A DNA stretch of 42,619 bases, taken from positions 33,039 to 75,657 of the forward strand of contig WELB01000165.1 in the NCBI GenBank assembly GCA_009602725.1, given 5' to 3'. The translations under genes were made by a program, and so were the position numbers. Of this stretch, positions 39,167 through 42,619 are shown piece after piece. Below the pieces are notes generated by a model. It worked only from the letters and a program-made list of their open reading frames with translations, was not told where the DNA came from and searched no databases. Within the stretch, counting starts at the first letter, position 1, and each line of letters starts with the position of its first letter. The stretch comes from Spirogloea muscicola. Taxonomy: Eukaryota > Streptophyta > Zygnematophyceae > Spirogloeales > Spirogloeaceae.

Positions 39167-42100
39167 TCAGCTCAGCAAAGCTGGTTTGCTACCCTCACTT
39201 GAGCTAGACGTATTGGTTGAAATAATTTCCTGTACATGAGGTGCTAGGCAGGGAGATGGATTTCTGTCATATGGCGGTTTCTCAGACAGATGAGGATCTT
39301 GCCCATCCACAGGCTGCAAAGTGGACAGAACTTCAAGCTCCTCTGCCAATGAGGTGCTGCTGCTCTCCTTCTTCCGCCCAAAAGGGTTTTTCGAATACGT
39401 AAGGCAGAGTCAAGGAGTGACATCTCTTTCAAAGATTTGAAAAGAAAGCAAGACTTTGGACCAATCATGCAACTTGTCTGAGCAGTTGAGGCGCGCAGTA
39501 TGAACGCAGTATCCAGCATCAACAGCACAAGCGGCAAGCGACACTGTGACGGGCAAGCACATGAAAGGATATTGAATGCGCATTCCTCCGCGGTATGAGG
39601 AAGGGAGGATGGCTCCTTGCAGATTGTCATGGACAGCTATAGCTGCACCAACATCCTGCCACATCCAGCCGCAGCAGAGAGACGTCAGCAATGCCGACTC
39701 TTGAGTTGCTGACCAACGGCAGTGCCTATTCAGTGGAAGCTCTATGCAGGTCGGGAGCCCTGGACCACGAGCCTGCGCCAGCCTCAGATTTACAGCTGAG
39801 GTGGCGATTTGTTGGTGGCGAGTGGGGCTGGGACGTAGAGTCCCGTTGTTGGTGTTGACTTGTGACACGGCGGAGCTGACTGGAATGGACTTTGCGACAC
39901 TGTTGGTGGAGCTTGGCTGCTGCTGTTGAGGAAGGCTTCGATAGGGTCGAATCAGCTCGAGGGCGACTCAATTCGCAAGCGTCTTGCAATCCCGGGCACA
40001 GCACCCTGGACGGTATTCTTGCCGTCCTGGTCATGGTCTTCGCTTGTCACAATGTGTAGACTCTCTCTGGGTGGCGGGGGCGAGGTTGTTGTGGATGCTG
40101 AGGTGCTCAAGACTTGAACGCGAGACTCGGAGCAGGGAGTGTTGACTGCGGGGTCACAGGAAGTACAAGAGCGACATCTGACCGGTGGCTGACGTGTTGG
40201 TTAGACGTCAATGCGCAAGTTGAAGCACTCACCGCAAACTCCACAAAGCATATAGGCCCATTGTGCTGCCGCAGGATCTTCATCTGGCGAAACGACGGTT
40301 GGCTGCAGCATGCACCACAGTACACAGCCACCATGCCCTTTGCTCATGCAACTTGCAACCATATGCAAGATGTGCAGTTGCTAATAGATTTCACATGGAG
40401 CAGCATTACTGACAGGGTTGACAGTAAGATTATTCTTCAAATGACCAGATTCTTGTGAGTGAGAAGTGAATGACAATTCAACAGCGAGCACCGTAACAGA
40501 CATTCCTCAGTTGCCAGTTAACAAGAGAAAGCTTGCAGTGCTTACTTCTCAAACAAACCTCTAATCTCAGCTTCATTGGTAGACTCTCCAAGGTTGCCAA
40601 TGAACAGCGTGTTGCAGGGAGGATTGTCCTTCGTGTTCTGCACCCACTAGCGCAGTTCATGAGGTTTGAGTCTCAGATCTTTGGGTTGCAGCAACCTTAC
40701 AGAGCAACACTGAAAATGTGGGCTCTCCAGATAAATGTTGTGCCGCTGCGCAATATATCCACCCCCCCCTTTCTTCATTACCAAGAAAGAATGCTCAGAA
40801 TGAGCGCCACGCTATCTGAAGTATGAAACCTTGCAGCACACCAGGATAGCAAGTCGGAAGCTACCTGCACTGGCGCATAACCTGACGGAGACGTTGCCAT
40901 GCTTGTCATTGAGGATGTGTAGCTAGACTGCGCCTGGAGGTATGGGTCGAATAGGCAATTTGGAGGGGGGTAACTGCGAGCACGCCAGCTTGCAGAAGAC
41001 AGTTGGTGAAAGTGGCATAACTGGCGTGTAGAAGCCAGAACTTCACTACCGGGCGTGCAATTTCAACTGCCTGCCTCTTCACAAACCTCACTGTTGCTAA
41101 GCCCCCCTCTTGCTCCTTTCACAAGCAAAATCGTTTCTGCCAGTCCGCACATCATCCCCGTCTTTGGCTCAAGCAGATACCTCAACAGCAAGGCAGTGAG
41201 GAAGAGGGAGAGTGCTTACGACGGTGGGGGCCATGGCAGGCAATGCATGGCCATAAGTGTGGTTGGTGTGGCTGGCGGGAGGGCATACGGGGGGAACATG
41301 AGCACGCTCTCCCCTCGACCGTTCGGCTTGATGCCGTCGTAGCTTGGCAGGTCAGAGACACCTGCATATGTCACAGCTCTGCCAGCCGCTCAAAACGTTG
41401 GGCACTATTGCACCATGCAACTTTGAGCTTGGCAGTAGCTATCTGAGCGCTTGCATCAACTATCATGGCTTGGTAAATTGGCAGCCAACGTTAAATTGGA
41501 CATTTCTGGTGTAAGAGCAAGCTTCCAGCCAGGCATGGCTCCCATGAAGCACAGCATCATTGTGACATTGTGCAGCTCCAGCGAAGCAGCGCCAGCATGG
41601 CCGCATGCCCATCTACAAGCTGCGCCCTACTCGGCCCCCAGCCAGCAGATGCCTGGCCTAACAATCCCATGTGAGCAAGGGGCGTAGAGAGCCACAGATT
41701 GACAGCTCTCACCTCGTTTGACGAACAAGTTCTTCTTGGCCATCTCTGCCCGCAGTACTGACTGCGACTTGGCATCAAATATCAGATTCTGCGCGACACA
41801 ATGGTCCACTGTCAGCACAACGGCTCGTCCTAAGCTCGTCGTAATGACGTTCTACACATCAACAATGTGCTGCAGCCACGAGCAACTCAGTCAAGGGGCT
41901 GATCAAAACAGAAGGGTGAAGCTGTACCTGGAGAGCGTTGCGGGCGGCCATGGCAGAAGCAGTGGTGGAGAAGAGGGCGAAGCCCATGGGCTGATCGCCT
42001 TTGAAGTTGATCTGGGATGACTCGTAGCCCGGCCACCAGCGCAGCAGGTTCTGCAGCTCCCGCACCTTCACATCCACTGGAAAGCCGAGCACGATGATGG

Positions 42101-42532
42101 TCCGGACCTGCACGAGCTCCCACCACACACGGGTCGCAGACGAGACTCAATGCAGCTCCAAGCTCGAGAGCCCGAGCGCCCGCGACGACCAATCGAGTTC
42201 TCCAATGCAACACAAAGCAGCAGCCGAGGGAGGCACAAAGCCGCGGTTCAGCTGCCTGCCGTGAAAAGCTAGCGGGCTGTGTTTGGCGCCCCAAGAAGCT
42301 TCGTCACACTGACAAACCTTTCGTCGCCCTGACGGCCCCTGCCTTGTCCATGGCCTCCGCTCTCTCAAAGGCCCTGACATGCGTCCTCATAAGGACGCAT
42401 CTTTGACTGTGGCATGACAGAAAGCCCAGGATCCTGGACGCCGGCGCTCACCTCCTCCTCGCCCAAAATATGCGACGGCGGCGACGATGCGCCAGCGGTC
42501 TGGCTGCCAGCGTGGGCGGGGGCGCAAGCCAT
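39167..42532 (-). CDS. Two-RRM RNA-binding protein, Scw1/Whi3/RBPMS-like, with one AT-AC intron
   Basis: Supported exons: 42532-42452 (start MACAPAHAGS, ends GEEE), 42107-41928, 41788-41713, 40637-40546, 40302-40233, 39655-39573, 39398-39167. RRM1: VRTIIVLGFPVDVKVRELQN, WWPGYESSQINF, MGFALFSTTASAMAA, then NLIFDAKSQSVLRAEMAKKN. RRM2: NTLFIGNLGESTNEAEIRGL, FENQPSFRQMKILRQHNGPI, CFVEFADVGAAIAVHDNLQG, GGMRIQYSKNPFGRKK. These match the fungal Scw1/Whi3 and animal RBPMS type, which bind mRNA and control its stability or translation. The tail is Ser-rich and ends at 39167. One or more linker exons between 41713 and 40637 are not resolved; 41351-41218 is a candidate. The last intron (39572-39399) is of AT-AC type. 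Confidence 0.88.
39399..39572 (-). other. U12-type AT-AC intron in the RRM gene
   Basis: The 5' splice site is ATATCCTTTC (39572 downward) and the 3' end is AC (39400-39399). The branch-site element TCCTTGAC (39416-39409) has its branch A 12 nt before the next exon. These are the hallmarks of minor-spliceosome introns. Splicing CA|G gives Gln and joins MRIQ to YSKNPFG, the invariant end of RRM2 in Scw1-type proteins. No GT-AG pair gives that join. Confidence 0.88.
40638..41712 (-). other. Unresolved linker region of the RRM gene
   Basis: This should hold the linker exon(s) between RRM1 and RRM2. A segment at about 41351-41218 is open in two frames between an AG and a GTAAGC donor and is Pro/Tyr-rich in one of them (FPPYALPPATPTT). 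Exact exon limits need transcript data. Confidence 0.4.
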
Positions 42533-42619
42533 GTGTGAGACCGCCTCGGCGGCGCTACAGCCGGCAGTGGCGGCGCCAGGGGCGCGGCCGCCGGTGAGCC
42601 GGGCGGGCCGGGCCTGCCG

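Noticed and set aside
39410-39630. Reading through the last RRM-gene intron as coding
   Set aside because: The read-through (YPFMCLPVTVS...) loses the conserved IQYSKNPFG end of RRM2; the AT-AC junction restores it exactly.

Overview
The window is nuclear DNA of a green-lineage eukaryote, most likely a streptophyte alga or a close relative. The evidence is the gene set: an AHK1-type hybrid histidine kinase, a plant C2-type phospholipase D, a single-domain AP2/ERF factor and a Scw1/Whi3-like RRM protein. All are split by short spliceosomal introns, and coding exons are GC-rich with long CCG/GCC runs. One intron of the RRM gene has a U12-type AT-AC structure, so the organism should keep a minor spliceosome; the well-studied volvocine algae are reported to lack one. 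The species is an inference and not proven.

Layout: (1) 1-1892 (+), a triple-CCCH zinc-finger protein entering from the left edge. (2) 3081-8864 (-), a hybrid histidine kinase resembling Arabidopsis AHK1, convergent with gene 1; I could place 13 coding exons with consistent phases. (3) 9.5-21 kb, a graveyard of 5'-truncated non-LTR (LINE) copies. (4) 22398-24682 (-), an AP2/ERF transcription factor with an intron inside the AP2 domain. (5) 25.5-34.5 kb, a second graveyard holding a GGN-triplet minisatellite (26.8-27.3 kb) and about 2.4 kb of apparently unique, gene-free sequence (31.8-34.2 kb). (6) 35019-38421 (+), phospholipase D, complete except for the first exon. (7) 39167-42532 (-), the two-RRM protein, convergent with the PLD. 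Three single Ns (9294, 27869, 34905) all lie in or beside very GC-rich, triplet-rich sequence; two of them are close upstream of host genes whose first exons are uncertain.

The repeats come from at least two LINE families. Family 1 encodes a C-terminal Cys/His knuckle plus a restriction-like endonuclease region and ends in the peptide DLRLLxRGY followed by stop. Its 3'UTR carries a GGGCTGG...CCAGCCC hairpin. Family 2 ends in a different 3'UTR whose terminus reads CTAATACACGATCTT. Nearly all copies keep only a few hundred bases of 3' end. Several consist of the hairpin tail alone (33 to 81 bp) and sit inside other copies; three of these have convincing target-site duplications.

The host genes are not an operon and need not act together, though AHK1-like osmosensing, PLD lipid signalling and an ERF factor all belong to plant stress signalling. 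The most unusual signals are the AT-AC intron, the tail-only LINE insertions with target duplications, the variable-loop tail hairpin, and two micro-duplications of splice sites in host genes.
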